Of a stretch of DNA of 64,000 nucleotides, positions 1-10,900 are shown piece after piece (the stretch's first letter is position 1; the number at the start of each line of letters is the position of its first letter). This DNA comes from Dysgonomonas sp. Marseille-P4361 (GTDB lineage Bacteria; Bacteroidota; Bacteroidia; Bacteroidales; Dysgonomonadaceae): the NCBI RefSeq assembly GCF_900343125.1, contig NZ_OPYL01000001.1:372001-436000 (forward strand). Reading direction: 5' to 3'. A program made the position numbers and the translations under genes. The notes under the pieces were generated by a model that saw nothing but the letters and a program-made list of their open reading frames with translations, was not told the DNA's origin and ran no database searches.

Positions 1-451
1 ATTGTCCATAACCTCCACTCCATTCCCAGCTATTATTGAGGAATAGTACTGCATGCATCTCTCTTTTTCCTAATTCTACCATAAGGTAGTCTAAGCCTTC
101 AAAAATAGTATCATTATATACCCCCGGAGCAAGCTGAAGGCTAGGTCTTATCTTCACCTCCTGTCCCGAAGGACCATCTGCCCCTACCAGAACTCTAAGG
201 TTAGTAATACCATTTGCTTTCATGAAATCAAGTTCTTTTCCCAATCTTTCTCTGTTTCCTCCCTGACCTGTTGAGCCTAGAATCGCTCCATACCAATAGT
301 TAGTCCCGATGAAATAGTAAGGTTTATCTCCTTTAAAAAAGCGACCTTTTTCTTGCGTAATAAATTCTGAGACTACTCCATCTTGTTGTTGATTTTTTGC
401 ACAACACATAAATAGGATTCCAATTGTAAGTAATATTGCTAATTTCTTCAT
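1..451 (-). CDS. GH5-family endo-beta-mannanase lipoprotein (5' part only)
   Basis: Minus-strand reading frame open from an ATG at 451 to the window edge, giving about 150 N-terminal residues. A lipoprotein signal with Cys at residue 16 (LFMC) implies export and lipid anchoring. The mature part has YYFIGTNYWYGAILGS, NGITNLRVLVGADG and LNNSWEWSGG, which match the N-terminal barrel strands of GH5 subfamily 7 beta-mannanases. The catalytic Glu residues lie beyond the window. The start is 23 bp after the GH26 stop, so it is probably the distal gene of the same mannan operon. Expected role: cutting the beta-1,4-mannan backbone at the surface. The family is clear; the subfamily is inferred. Confidence 0.85.
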   Translation of the reverse strand, partial: MKKLAILLTIGILFMCCAKNQQQDGVVSEFITQEKGRFFKGDKPYYFIGTNYWYGAILGSTGQGGNRERLGKELDFMKANGITNLRVLVGADGPSGQEVKIRPSLQLAPGVYNDTIFEGLDYLMVELGKREMHAVLFLNNSWEWSGGYGQ

Positions 452-474
452 AGTTATAAATCTCTTATTTACCA

Positions 475-1593
475 TCACTTTATATCCTGATTCATTAGTA
501 TATTATCTTTTTCTACAAACTTGATAAGATCATCAGCGGCAGGATGTCCCTTGAATGGTATATAGTAGTGATTAGGTTTATCCGCTTCCCAAGCATTCCT
601 CCAGAAAAGAATCCAGCTAATATTATATTTACTGATAATAGGATGTACAACTTCAGTAAAATAAGCCGTATTAGGAATAGATTCCATTCCTGTTTCTCCT
701 ACGATAGCTATCTTGTTTGTTTTATTTGCATGATCAGTTACAACTTTGATATTAAAATCCATATCTTTCTTGTAGTTTACCAATGCTTCAGGTTCATTAC
801 TTGTATAACAATCAAAACCTAAGATATCGACATATTCGTCACCTGGATAGCGTTCAAAAAACTCTTCTTCAGTTTTTACTGTTGCTGTGGAATAAGCATA
901 GATAAGATTATGAACCGATTTTTTATCTCTAAAATATTCTACAGTCATCACCCATAGTTTTTTATATTCTTCGGGAGTACATTGTCTGTTACCCCACCAG
1001 AACCAGCCACCAGTATGTTCGTGATACATTCTGAACACAATAGAAATCAAATGTCCATTATCATCTTTCAGACTAAGGAAAAAATCTCCTAGGCGATCCA
1101 TCCATTTCAAGTATTGAGTATGATGCACGCCATTAGGCAGAACAGATCGAACAACTGTATCTTGTTCGCAGTCCCATGAAGTATTTCCGGTTGCTATATT
1201 ATCGACATGCCAGCTAGCAGTGGTAATACCTCCTCTTCTATTAGTTTCTATTATATAGTTTCGCATATCTGAGAAATAGACAGAATCCAGATTATATTCC
1301 ACTCCCAGTTCTATATGTCCTAACTCCCATCCAATAATAGCCGGGTAATCTCCAGTAACGTCTTTCACATCGCTTCTTCCTGGCTCTTTGTACCAATCGT
1401 GTCCATAAGCCAAAGCGTCCTGATGAGCCAGCATTATACCCTTTTCTCTCAAATTGAAGAATTTATTATAAAGCTCTTGCGTTTCTTTAGTTGCATTTTT
1501 ATCTATAGGTTGCATAATAGGCTTTGTTGTTTTATTGTCACATGCAGTGAGACACACTACAATGGCAAAGAATAGTAAGCATATATTTTTCAT
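475..1593 (-). CDS. GH26 beta-mannanase lipoprotein
   Basis: 372 residues with a lipobox LTAC (Cys18), so a lipid-anchored exported enzyme. GH26 features are visible: RMYHEHTGGWFWWG with the likely acid/base Glu192, and AIVGETGMES with the likely nucleophile Glu300, both on a (beta/alpha)8 barrel. GH26 enzymes of this kind hydrolyse beta-1,4-mannan; the one beside epimerase and GH130 genes in Bacteroides fragilis releases mannobiose. The neighbouring 2-epimerase and mannosylglucose phosphorylase support the same role here. It lies 25 bp downstream of the epimerase gene in the minus-strand operon. Endo versus mannobiose-releasing action cannot be decided from sequence alone. Confidence 0.9.
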   Translation of the reverse strand: MKNICLLFFAIVVCLTACDNKTTKPIMQPIDKNATKETQELYNKFFNLREKGIMLAHQDALAYGHDWYKEPGRSDVKDVTGDYPAIIGWELGHIELGVEYNLDSVYFSDMRNYIIETNRRGGITTASWHVDNIATGNTSWDCEQDTVVRSVLPNGVHHTQYLKWMDRLGDFFLSLKDDNGHLISIVFRMYHEHTGGWFWWGNRQCTPEEYKKLWVMTVEYFRDKKSVHNLIYAYSTATVKTEEEFFERYPGDEYVDILGFDCYTSNEPEALVNYKKDMDFNIKVVTDHANKTNKIAIVGETGMESIPNTAYFTEVVHPIISKYNISWILFWRNAWEADKPNHYYIPFKGHPAADDLIKFVEKDNILMNQDIK

Positions 1594-1618
1594 ATGATAT
1601 TAATATAGGATTAAATTA

Positions 1619-2785
1619 TTAGTCTAAATTAAAGTTTTCTATCATCTCCATACACATTCTACTATTATGATACGGACATTTCCAGAAACCTGCTTTATCT
1701 TCCTTTTCATTGATACTTCCATCAGCTAACCGACTCCAAACCCATTCTCCATTCTCGTTATCAATTATTTCACGCTGAATGTATTTCCATGTTTGGCTTG
1801 CTTGTACTAGATAAGATTCCTTTTCTGAGTTTTTGTAAGCATACATAAAGCCAACAACAGCCTCTGCTTGCACCCACCAATGTCGTTCTGCATCTACATC
1901 CGCACCTTCCTTTTCGTAGACCATACTGCCATCTGCAAGACAGCCTTTAGTAGCTGCATCTGCTATTTGCAAACTCAACTGTTTAACTTGTTCTTGCAAT
2001 TTTGGTTCAGCTAATACTTCTACTGCTTCATAGAGCAACCAAGAAGCCTCTATATCATGTCCGTACGAGATAGCAGTCGATTTCACTCTCCAGTCTTCTT
2101 CAAAGAAAAGGTGTAAATGATAGTTCTTCCGGTTCACTATTTCCTCTATAAATACGCCAATAAGCTTCTGCTGAGCTTGTTTCAATTTCTCATCTTTCCA
2201 TATTCTCAACAGATTGGTATATGGTTCTAGAATGTGCAAGTGTGTATTCATCGACTTCTTCTCGTTAGCATCCTTATCGCTCAAACGCATATCTTCTATT
2301 GGTTGCCAATCTTGAGTGAATGCTTCATAATAGCCGCCATATTGATGATCTTTATATTTTTCGATAAGATGAAAAAGAGTCTTTGCATGCTCAAGAGCTC
2401 CTTCATCCTTAGTTACTCGATAATATTCAGAGAAGCCATACAAAGCAAAGCCTTGTGCATAAGTCTGTTTCTTAGAATTTACTACTTGTCCTTTATAGTC
2501 CAACTCCCAATATACACCTCCATATTGTTTATCTATAAAATAGTTGACCAAATAGTGGTATGCACGATGTGCTATCTTCAGATATTGTTCTTCTTTTAGA
2601 ATACGATATGCAGCCGAAAAAGTCCAGAGTATTCTAGCATTCAGTACAACTCCTCTATTGGCAGTTTTATGCAATTCATTTTTGCCATCAATACACCCAT
2701 AAAAACCGCCACACTCATCATCTTGCATTTTATTGATCCAAAAAGACAGAATATTATTTGTAAGCTCTTTCTTAAATCCTTCCAT
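1619..2785 (-). CDS. Cellobiose/mannobiose 2-epimerase (AGE superfamily)
   Basis: 388 residues with no signal peptide, hence cytoplasmic. Conserved (alpha/alpha)6-barrel motifs of the N-acylglucosamine 2-epimerase/cellobiose 2-epimerase family are present: NTHLHILEPYTNLLR near residue 180, SYGHDIEASWLLYEA near 242, RHWWVQAEAVVGF near 307 and CPYHNSRMCMEM near the C-terminus, supplying the catalytic His set. In the known mannan pathway this enzyme turns beta-1,4-mannobiose into mannosyl-glucose, the substrate of the GH130 enzyme encoded in this operon. Only 4 bp separate it from the transporter gene upstream, which suggests co-translation. Simple N-acylglucosamine epimerase activity is less likely in this context. 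Confidence 0.9.
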   Translation of the reverse strand: MEGFKKELTNNILSFWINKMQDDECGGFYGCIDGKNELHKTANRGVVLNARILWTFSAAYRILKEEQYLKIAHRAYHYLVNYFIDKQYGGVYWELDYKGQVVNSKKQTYAQGFALYGFSEYYRVTKDEGALEHAKTLFHLIEKYKDHQYGGYYEAFTQDWQPIEDMRLSDKDANEKKSMNTHLHILEPYTNLLRIWKDEKLKQAQQKLIGVFIEEIVNRKNYHLHLFFEEDWRVKSTAISYGHDIEASWLLYEAVEVLAEPKLQEQVKQLSLQIADAATKGCLADGSMVYEKEGADVDAERHWWVQAEAVVGFMYAYKNSEKESYLVQASQTWKYIQREIIDNENGEWVWSRLADGSINEKEDKAGFWKCPYHNSRMCMEMIENFNLD

Positions 2786-2789
2786 ATTC

Positions 2790-4229
2790 TTATTCTGTTT
2801 TTATACGTTTAGCATCCAGTTGGGCAGCGATCTCTTTTACCTTTTTTTCAGTCAGAGGATAAGCCATCATCCCAAAGAAAGCAATTATACAACATATTGA
2901 TGGTATAATACTGATCATCAAACGTTCTCCAAAAATAGTATCAGCACTTTGTTGTATTATTTCGGGATTATACTTAAAGATAGAAAGTATCCATCCGGTA
3001 AGTGCAGCTCCTAAAGCCCAACCCAGCTTTTGAGACATAGATGACGATGAAAAAATCAAACCAGAAGCTCGTCTATTTGTTTTTAACTCTTGATAATCCA
3101 CTATATCTGCATACATACTCCAAAGAAGGGGTAATACATATCCAGCACAAAGTGAAATTACTGTCTGGAGTAATAAAATCCATGCCAGACTGTTAGGTAT
3201 AAAATAAAATATTGCACTGAATACACCTGCACCGGCAATGGCAATCATATAAGTTCTCTTCTTTCCATATTTAGATGATAAAATGGGAGCCAAAATAACT
3301 CCGACTAGATTAGCTGCTTGTCCGACAAGAAAGTAAACCGTTGTAATATCCCACCCAGTCAGGGGAACACGGTAATTTATTTGTACATAGTCTCGAAAAT
3401 AATAGATTGCAACACCATCTCGTACTGCATTGAATAACAAAGCAGCCAACCCTGTTCCTACCAGAATCCACCAGGGAGCATTACTAAAAAGGTTCTTTAG
3501 ATCTTGCTTCACAGAAGTATTCTCTTCCTCGTTTATAGGTTCTACTCGTTCTCGAGTCCATTTGAAACAAAAGAAAAATAAGATAGAACAAATAATCCCA
3601 ATGGAAGCCACACCTAAAGTCCAACCAATGCCAGAAGTATTGATCGTAGATTCGTTTACTACATTTGTTACTGCCTGAATTTGATTTATACTCCCCGAAT
3701 CAAATAATTCTGCATAAGCATCTACCAAAGGTTGCAACAACATGAAGGTTATAAAGCTACCTATGAATGCAAAAGACATACGATATGAAGAGAGGACATT
3801 GCGTTCCTGAGAGTCTGCAGACATCACTCCTAACAAGGATGCATAAGGAACATTGATGAGTGAGTACACAATCATCATCAGTGAATATGTAATATAAGCA
3901 TATACAAGTTTACCTGTAGCTCCAAAGCTGGGAACAAAGAATGTGATAACCCCCATTACAGAAAAAGGAATAGCAAACCACAAAAGGTAAGGTCTATACC
4001 TTCCCCAACGAGTTTTTGTACGGTCGGCAAGGATGCCCACAAATAAATCGAAAAATGAGTCCCACACCCTTGCCACCAAAAACATAGTTCCTGCAGCAGC
4101 AGCTGTTATCCCAAAGACATCGGTATAAAAAAATAGGGAATACATTCCAAATATCTTCCAAAACATGGAAGATGCCATATCCCCAAAACCATAGCCTATC
4201 TTTTCCTTTAATGTTATTTTTGTATTCAT
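2790..4229 (-). CDS. GPH-family sugar:cation symporter (MFS)
   Basis: 479 residues with about 12 hydrophobic segments and the GPH/MelB signature near the start: KIGYGFGDMASSMFWK, then the loop DRTKTRWGRYRPYLLW. Such inner-membrane carriers import short oligosaccharides with Na+ or H+. Lying between the GH97 and epimerase genes, its likely cargo is mannobiose or mannobiose-type products made in the periplasm. It is the third gene of the minus-strand operon, with 103 bp to GH97 upstream and 4 bp to the epimerase downstream. The family is clear; the substrate is inferred from context. Confidence 0.9.
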   Translation of the reverse strand: MNTKITLKEKIGYGFGDMASSMFWKIFGMYSLFFYTDVFGITAAAAGTMFLVARVWDSFFDLFVGILADRTKTRWGRYRPYLLWFAIPFSVMGVITFFVPSFGATGKLVYAYITYSLMMIVYSLINVPYASLLGVMSADSQERNVLSSYRMSFAFIGSFITFMLLQPLVDAYAELFDSGSINQIQAVTNVVNESTINTSGIGWTLGVASIGIICSILFFFCFKWTRERVEPINEEENTSVKQDLKNLFSNAPWWILVGTGLAALLFNAVRDGVAIYYFRDYVQINYRVPLTGWDITTVYFLVGQAANLVGVILAPILSSKYGKKRTYMIAIAGAGVFSAIFYFIPNSLAWILLLQTVISLCAGYVLPLLWSMYADIVDYQELKTNRRASGLIFSSSSMSQKLGWALGAALTGWILSIFKYNPEIIQQSADTIFGERLMISIIPSICCIIAFFGMMAYPLTEKKVKEIAAQLDAKRIKTE

Positions 4230-4332
4230 GGTAATTTGATTAACCCTCTCGGATAGAGGTTTATTTAGCTTTTTGTTTTTCTTAGTAAAAGTATGTTAAA
4301 CTATAGATTATTACAGAATAATACAACTACAC

Positions 4333-6351
4333 TTATAAAGATTTATATATTTTCATAGCATAACCTCCTCCTGGAGCCATTTCTATTGTCATTTTCCTGC
4401 TGTTTGGAATATCTACTATTTCTTTTTTGTAATCTCTAGCTACTTTACCTGCATTCACTCCATCTTTGAAGACTTCTGCTTTGTAGTTTCCTTCCCCTAA
4501 AAACGATAAGTCCAATTCTAATGTTCGTGCATCCCAATTTGTCATTGAACCTAAATACCATTCATCTCCTTTTTGACGAGCGATAGTAACATATTGCCCA
4601 ATCTCACCATTCAATGCTATTGTATTATCCCATACAGTTGGAATATCAACAATAAATTTGGTGCATTCCGGTTCACGCAAGTAATTAGATGGATTGTCAC
4701 ACAGCATATTTATAGGAGACTCAAAAATTACATATTCAGCCAATTGTCGGCAACGTGTTCCTTGACTCATAGCCTCATTGTTTATTGAACGGAAATTTCC
4801 TTTTGTAGCATTACGCATTGCACCCTGAGTATAATCTACAGGTCCTGCCAACATACGGATGAAAGGGAAAGTAACATCATATGTTACCTGATCTACTGAA
4901 GGCTCTGCCCATTTCATCTGCTCCAAACCATGTACTCCTTCAAAGTTAATCACATTAGGGAATGTGCGTTGTAGTCCAGTTGGTTTATAACTCCCATGAT
5001 AATCGAGCATGATATTATATTTTGCGGCAATTTCGGCTGCACGGTAATGGAAATTAACCATTGGTTGATCATCTCTATCCATAAAGTCAACCTTGAAGCC
5101 TTTAACTCCCATTTCAGAATAATGTTTACATAATCCTTCTATATCCTTATTGAAAGCATAATATCCTGCCCATAATATAATTCCTACATTTTTACTCTTT
5201 GCATAAGAAACAAGTTCTCTCAAATTGATTTCTGGAACAACCTGATATAAATCTGCTTGTAATTTAACAGACCACCCTTCGTCGAGAATAACATATTCAA
5301 TGCCTTGATCAGAAGCAAAATCAATATAATACTTATATGTTTCGTTATTAATTCCAGTCTTGAAATCTACTCCATACAGGTTCCAATCGTTCCACCAGTC
5401 CCATGCTACTTTACCTGGTTTTACCCACGAAAAATCATTCACATCAGAAGCTGGTGTCGCCAATTTGTAAACCATATCATTATCGGCAAGCTGATGATCT
5501 TGCTCTGATATTGCTATTGCACGCCAAGGAAACTCTACATTTCCTTTATCATATGTAGCAATATAGTTTTCACGCGATTTCACTAAGTCCTGCAGCATAT
5601 TATGCCCTCCTTGTTCAAGCCCTTTCGGGTGACGAGCAAACATTCCCTTTATACTCTTTGATGCATCCCCGTTGTAAAGAAACATACCCGGATAATCGAT
5701 AAGGTCAGACTCTGCAATACACACCTTTTTTCCTTTAACTCCTTCTACAACCAGAGGAGAGAAAGCTAAACGATCTTTGTTCCAGTTTGAGATATTAATA
5801 TATTCATAAGTGTTTTCAAAAGATGTGAACATTTGAGATTCTAAAGACTCACGTTGTAGCTGCACATAAGGAATATATGCTTTAGCGTCTGTGGGAAAAT
5901 TAAAAACTGCCTGTTCGTCAAGCACTTTAAAAGGAGTTTTCAGTGTGGATACAAAACGGTAAGCAACACCATCATTATACACTCTGAAAATTAGGTTGAA
6001 GCCATCACGAAACTTAAGCGTAAGTTCATTATAGTTATCAACGATAGACTTACGCTTATAAACAGGAGCTTCGATCAACTGATTTACCGTTTTTTTAGAT
6101 GAACCTGAAAATTTAGATTTTACTCCAAAAGATTTCCCCCCTTCCAACATAATCGATATTGGAGATTTATCTAGCATCAGATCTCCGTCATGAGAGATAG
6201 AGTATTCGATGATATCTCCTACAGAAATATCTACAGCTATTTTTTTGTCTGGAGAGCTAGCTGTCATTTGCTTTTGAGCAAATAGATTTATCCCCGAACT
6301 AATTGAAAAAAGAACTATACTTACTGTTACTAATTTGAAAAGTTTACTCAT
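4333..6351 (-). CDS. GH97 glycoside hydrolase, probable retaining alpha-galactosidase
   Basis: 672 residues with an N-terminal signal peptide (SGINLFAQ), an N-terminal beta-sandwich, a (beta/alpha)8 barrel and a C-terminal domain ending GGGYAMKIY, the usual GH97 length and order. GH97 contains inverting alpha-glucosidases (SusB type, Glu base) and retaining alpha-galactosidases with an Asp nucleophile. Here the barrel strand reads GVKGFKVDFMDRDDQ, with Asp422 at that place, which favours the retaining alpha-galactosidase branch. In a mannan locus this would remove alpha-1,6-galactose side chains of galactomannan in the periplasm. Substrate assignment is inference; the family is secure. Confidence 0.88.
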   Translation of the reverse strand: MSKLFKLVTVSIVLFSISSGINLFAQKQMTASSPDKKIAVDISVGDIIEYSISHDGDLMLDKSPISIMLEGGKSFGVKSKFSGSSKKTVNQLIEAPVYKRKSIVDNYNELTLKFRDGFNLIFRVYNDGVAYRFVSTLKTPFKVLDEQAVFNFPTDAKAYIPYVQLQRESLESQMFTSFENTYEYINISNWNKDRLAFSPLVVEGVKGKKVCIAESDLIDYPGMFLYNGDASKSIKGMFARHPKGLEQGGHNMLQDLVKSRENYIATYDKGNVEFPWRAIAISEQDHQLADNDMVYKLATPASDVNDFSWVKPGKVAWDWWNDWNLYGVDFKTGINNETYKYYIDFASDQGIEYVILDEGWSVKLQADLYQVVPEINLRELVSYAKSKNVGIILWAGYYAFNKDIEGLCKHYSEMGVKGFKVDFMDRDDQPMVNFHYRAAEIAAKYNIMLDYHGSYKPTGLQRTFPNVINFEGVHGLEQMKWAEPSVDQVTYDVTFPFIRMLAGPVDYTQGAMRNATKGNFRSINNEAMSQGTRCRQLAEYVIFESPINMLCDNPSNYLREPECTKFIVDIPTVWDNTIALNGEIGQYVTIARQKGDEWYLGSMTNWDARTLELDLSFLGEGNYKAEVFKDGVNAGKVARDYKKEIVDIPNSRKMTIEMAPGGGYAMKIYKSL

Positions 6352-6408
6352 GTTAAATTATTAGATATGTTTCATTTGGCACTTATTGAATCATAACATA
6401 TTGTATAT

Positions 6409-7590
6409 CTACGATTTATGACTAATCTTTAAATTTTTTCGAATAAGAGAATTTAATGTTTCTACAGAAGTAGTAGATCTATAACCATCTGCTGCTGTAT
6501 TTAAACAATAATCTACCAACCTATCTACAGAAGAAACTGCCACATGCATCCGTGTGTCGCTTGAAGCATAGTATAAGAAAACGGTACCATCCTCATCTGC
6601 GATCCATCCATTTGTAAATAATACATTAGATACATCGCCTACTCTTTCTTCACCTATAGGAGCCATCAAATGCCCAGCAGGCTCTGCTATTAACTTATCG
6701 GGTTGTTTCAAATCCGTCATATAAAGATATAAAACATATCTTAGCCCTGCAGCACATGCTCGCACTCCATGAGCCAAATGTAACCAGCCTTTCGATGTTT
6801 TTATTGGATGAGGACCTTCTCCATTTTTCAATTCTTTGATGGTATGATAGTAACGGAAATTAATAATTTTCTCTTCCTTTATTTCTGCATGAGTAATATC
6901 ATCAATCAAGGCCCAGCCAATACCACCTCCACTTCCAGCATCAATAAAACCATCTTGTGGACGTGTATATAAAGCATATTTACCATCTACAAATTCAGGA
7001 TGTAATACTACGTTTCGTTGCTGACTCTTTGTTTTCAGATCAGGCAATCTTTCCCAATTCACAAGATTTTTGGTGCGGGCTATTCCTGCAGCAGCTACAG
7101 CAGAAGACAAGTCCCCAGCTGGAGCATTTGGATCTTTACGCTCTGTACAGAAAACCCCATATATCCATCCATCTTCGTGTGCAGTCAGGCGCATATCATA
7201 TACATTAGTATCAGGAATATCTGTCTCAGGCATAGTTATCGGATAATCCCAAAAGCGAAAATTATCTATGCCATTAGGACTTTCAGCTATAGCAAAAAAT
7301 GATTTTCTATCATTTCCTTCAACACGTACGACCATTATATATTTGCCTTGCCATTTTATCGCTCCTGCATTAAACGTTCCATTTATACCGAAACGTTCCA
7401 TAAAGTACGGGTTTGTATTAGAGTCCATATCATAACGCCAAAATACAGGAGTATGATCAGCCGTAATTACCGGATACTTATATCTTTCAAAGATTCCATT
7501 TCCTGGCAGTAAAGGCTCATTTTTTCGAGTAATCAATTTCTCATAATTCTCAGTAATTGCACTCAATCTTTTTTTGAATACTCTTTCCAT
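6409..7590 (-). CDS. GH130 4-O-beta-mannosylglucose phosphorylase
   Basis: 393 residues, cytoplasmic (no signal). The five-bladed propeller shows GH130 subfamily 1 motifs: [20 protein letters not shown], then [44 protein letters not shown] and the late [14 protein letters not shown] segment. Members phosphorolyse mannosyl-glucose to mannose-1-phosphate and glucose. Co-occurrence with the epimerase, GPH carrier and GH26 matches the mannan catabolic pathway described in Bacteroides fragilis. It is the first gene of the minus-strand operon, with a TAnnTTTG-like -7 box about 130 bp upstream. Mannan-oligosaccharide phosphorylase is the alternative, but the epimerase partner favours this call. Confidence 0.9.
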   Translation of the reverse strand: MERVFKKRLSAITENYEKLITRKNEPLLPGNGIFERYKYPVITADHTPVFWRYDMDSNTNPYFMERFGINGTFNAGAIKWQGKYIMVVRVEGNDRKSFFAIAESPNGIDNFRFWDYPITMPETDIPDTNVYDMRLTAHEDGWIYGVFCTERKDPNAPAGDLSSAVAAAGIARTKNLVNWERLPDLKTKSQQRNVVLHPEFVDGKYALYTRPQDGFIDAGSGGGIGWALIDDITHAEIKEEKIINFRYYHTIKELKNGEGPHPIKTSKGWLHLAHGVRACAAGLRYVLYLYMTDLKQPDKLIAEPAGHLMAPIGEERVGDVSNVLFTNGWIADEDGTVFLYYASSDTRMHVAVSSVDRLVDYCLNTAADGYRSTTSVETLNSLIRKNLKISHKS

Positions 7591-7720
7591 GATTATTTTT
7601 TAATTTTAGATATTATTTTTTGTCTTTATTTTTCCTTTTCAGGAATGATCTACAATCACATTTTCAGTGTGCTTATGTTGTATTTTTCTTAAACAGTACC
7701 AAGGTGTCATTATTAAACAA

Positions 7721-7728
7721 CAAACGTA
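7721..7728 (-). promoter_or_regulatory. Candidate -7 box for the mannan enzyme operon
   Basis: The minus strand reads TACGTTTG, a match to the Bacteroidetes -7 consensus TAnnTTTG, about 130 bp before the GH130 start. No good -33 TTTG lies at the usual spacing, so an activator such as the AraC protein of this locus may be needed. Confidence 0.4.
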
Positions 7729-7896
7729 ATTACACTTTTCTGTATTTTGTAATACTTTTTTAACAACATGTTACTCTATTTTTTTATTTGTTTAAAAGGT
7801 GAGCATCTTTTGCGCTTTACTGCAAGCTATTGCAATCCCAGCATTAACACTAAAAAAAACAGAGTCAAAAAAGTATCAATATTAGATATAATAGTG

Positions 7897-7928
7897 TTTA
7901 TATAGCATCAAATTAATAACTATGTTTG
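7897..7928 (+). promoter_or_regulatory. Bacteroidetes-type promoter of the mannan susC
   Basis: TATGTTTG at 7921-7928 matches the -7 consensus TAnnTTTG. TTTA at 7897-7900, 20 bp upstream, is one mismatch from the -33 element TTTG. The box overlaps the TTG codon that opens the longest reading frame, so translation most likely starts further down, at 7995. Confidence 0.55.
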
Positions 7929-7994
7929 ATGTTGAAAAAAACACTTATGTGTACAATCTTAAATTTTACCAAGGAACAGTCAAATTTAAAATTC

Positions 7995-10900
7995 ATGAAA
8001 AGCATTAATAAACAAAAGACAATGAACAAGATGAAGCTTAAAGGAGCTACTATGCTCCTATTACTTCTGATGCTCTTCCCTGTAAGCCATGCAGCTAAAG
8101 GGCCAGAAGCAGACAACAAACTTAGTGTTGTGCAAGAGAAAGTAATCACAGGTATTGTAAAAGACACTAGTGGTGAACCTTTGATTGGAGTTAACGTCCT
8201 GATTAAAGGGACTACCGTAGGTACAGTAACCGATATTGATGGGGCTTTCAGCCTTAAGGCCACTGAAGAGCCAATTGTATTGGTTTTCTCTTATGTAGGA
8301 TATGTAACTCAGGAAATCAAAGTTACAGAATTAGGTAAAGCTCTTAATATTACTATGCAAGACAACATAGATATGCTTGATGAAGTAGTAGTAGTAGGCT
8401 ATGGTGTACAAAAGAAAAAATTAGTTACCGGAGCTACGATTCAGGTAGATGGAGAGAGTTTGCAAAGTATGAGTACAGGAAGCGTACTTGGAGCAATGCA
8501 AAGTAAAACTCCGGGAGTAAACATCACTCAAGCATCAGGGATGCCTGGTGAAGGATTTAAGGTAAACATTCGTGGTTTAGGGACAATGGGTGATGCTGCT
8601 CCATTATATGTAATTGACGGAGTACCTGGCGGAAACATCAACAACCTCAACCCAAGTGATATCGAATCCATTGATGTCCTAAAAGATGCTGCATCAGCAG
8701 CAATCTATGGTGCTCGTGCTGCTAATGGTGTAATATTGGTTACTACAAAACAAGGTAAGGCTGGTAAACTTCAATTAAGCTATGATGGTTATGTAGGTTG
8801 GCAAAATGTATATAAAATGCCGGATATGCTAAATCCTTTTGAATATATGAATATTATAAATGAGGCTCGTCATAACGATGGACTACCTTTATATGATTTT
8901 TCGAAAGAAGTGCCAGTACAATATGAGGCTCTTATGAATGGAACCTGGGGCGGGGCAAACTGGATGGAAGAAATGAGAAACAAAAATGCATTGACTCAGA
9001 ATCACTCTATAAATTTAAATGGAGGCAATGAACAATCTAAATTCTCATTAGGGTTATCTTATAATACACAAGAAGGAGTTCTGGGTAAACCTGTTGCTCC
9101 TGAAGCGGACAGATATACATTCAGACTTAATTCCGATCATGTCCTTCTAAAAGTAAAAGATTTTGATGCGATCAAAATAGGAGAAAGCTTGACTTATTCT
9201 TATACGAAAAAACAAGGTATAGGTATTGGAAATCAATATGGGAATGATATTCGTTATGCAATGGTTGGTAACCCTCTATTACCTATTTATAATAGTAAAG
9301 GAGATTTCTATAACCAAGATGACAAAACGGCAGATAGTTGGGCTTTACACGGTCCTACAGCAAACCCCATAGCTGATATGGTTTATCAACGTGGACAGAA
9401 TCAAAACAAAAGCTATAATCTGCATGCTAACATTTATGCAGAGATACAACCTATTAAGAATTTACGTTTCAGAACAAGCTTTGGATATAAAAATGACAAC
9501 TCTAATTACAGACAGTACAAGCCTACTTATAACCTATCAACAACAGTAAAAAACACAGATGACCTAGTTCAACAATCATCTTCAATGGGACACAGCTGGT
9601 CTTTAGAAAACACATTAGCTTATGCTCTCAAGGTAAACATGCACTCTTTTGATGCAGTAGTAGGACAATCTGTTGAAAAATGGGGAAGAGGAAGTGAAAT
9701 GAGAATAGTAAATACAAACTCAAATTTTCCTGGATCTTGGGCTAATGCATGGATTAGTAATACTACTAATAAGAACAGTGCCAACATGGTACTTAGTGGA
9801 CACCCTTGGGGAGATGGCTCACTTGCCTCTTTCTTTGGTCGTGTAAACTATAACCTAAACGAGACCTATATGGCAACAGTTATCATGCGAGCAGATGGAT
9901 CTTCTAACTTTGCAAGAGGTCATCGTTGGGGATACTTCCCATCTGTTTCTGCCGGTTGGGTAGTGACTAATGAGAAATTTATGGAGCCTACTCTTTCTAT
10001 AATAGACTTCTTGAAAGTAAGAGCTAGTTGGGGGCAAAACGGAAATTCCAATATAGATAACTTCCAATATCTATCCACTATCGCATTTGATATGAAAAAC
10101 GGATATTATTGGGGTAATAATAAAGGAACCTTAGTGCAAGGAGGCTACCCTAATATCTTAGCAAACCCTGAGGTTACTTGGGAAACATCAGAACAGCTAA
10201 ATATTGGATTAGATATGAGATTCTTAAACAGCAGATTAGGCGTTGTCTTCGACTGGTATAACAAAACAACCAAAGATTGGTTAGTAATGGCTCCAATCCT
10301 AGATTCATACGGTACAGGTGCTCCATTTGTAAATGGAGGAGATGTAGAGAATAAAGGATTTGAAGTTGGCCTTGATTGGAATGATAGAGTTAGCGATTTT
10401 TCATATGGAGTAAATCTTAACTTCTCTTACAACAAGAATGAAGTAACTAGAATAGCCAATACAGAAGGTATTATTCATGGTGATACAGATATTCTTGCTC
10501 AAGGAACAAAAGAAATGAACCGCGTGCAAGTAGGTTATCCTATTGGATATTTCTATGGCTACAAAACCAATGGATTATTCCAAACTCAGGCCCAAATAAA
10601 CGAATATAGAGCAGCAGGCAAAGGAGTTCTTAGCAATGCACAACCAGGTGATGTAATCTTTGTAGATACAAATGGAGACGGAAGCATCACAGATGAAGAT
10701 AAGGTGCAAATTGGAAATCCTCATCCTAAATTCAGAATGGGATTCAGCATGAATTTTGCATACAAAGGCTTTGATTTAGCTCTTACTGCAACAGGTGCAT
10801 TCGGGCATCAAATCGCTAAATCTTATCGTTCCTTCTTAGACAATCCTCTTCAAAATTACACGACAGAAGTATTTGAAAGATGGCATGGAGAAGGGACTAG

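Larger units (their letters stand above)
7591..7994. promoter_or_regulatory. Divergent promoter region between mannan enzymes and SusC
   Basis: This 404-bp AT-rich gap separates the divergent GH130 and SusC genes. It holds one -7-like box for each direction. No other gene is seen. A regulator of the locus would be expected to bind here, but no convincing operator repeat was recognised. Confidence 0.6.

Noticed and set aside
7926-7994. N-terminal extension of the mannan SusC from TTG 7926.
   Set aside because: It overlaps the -7 promoter box and adds a polar stretch before the signal peptide.
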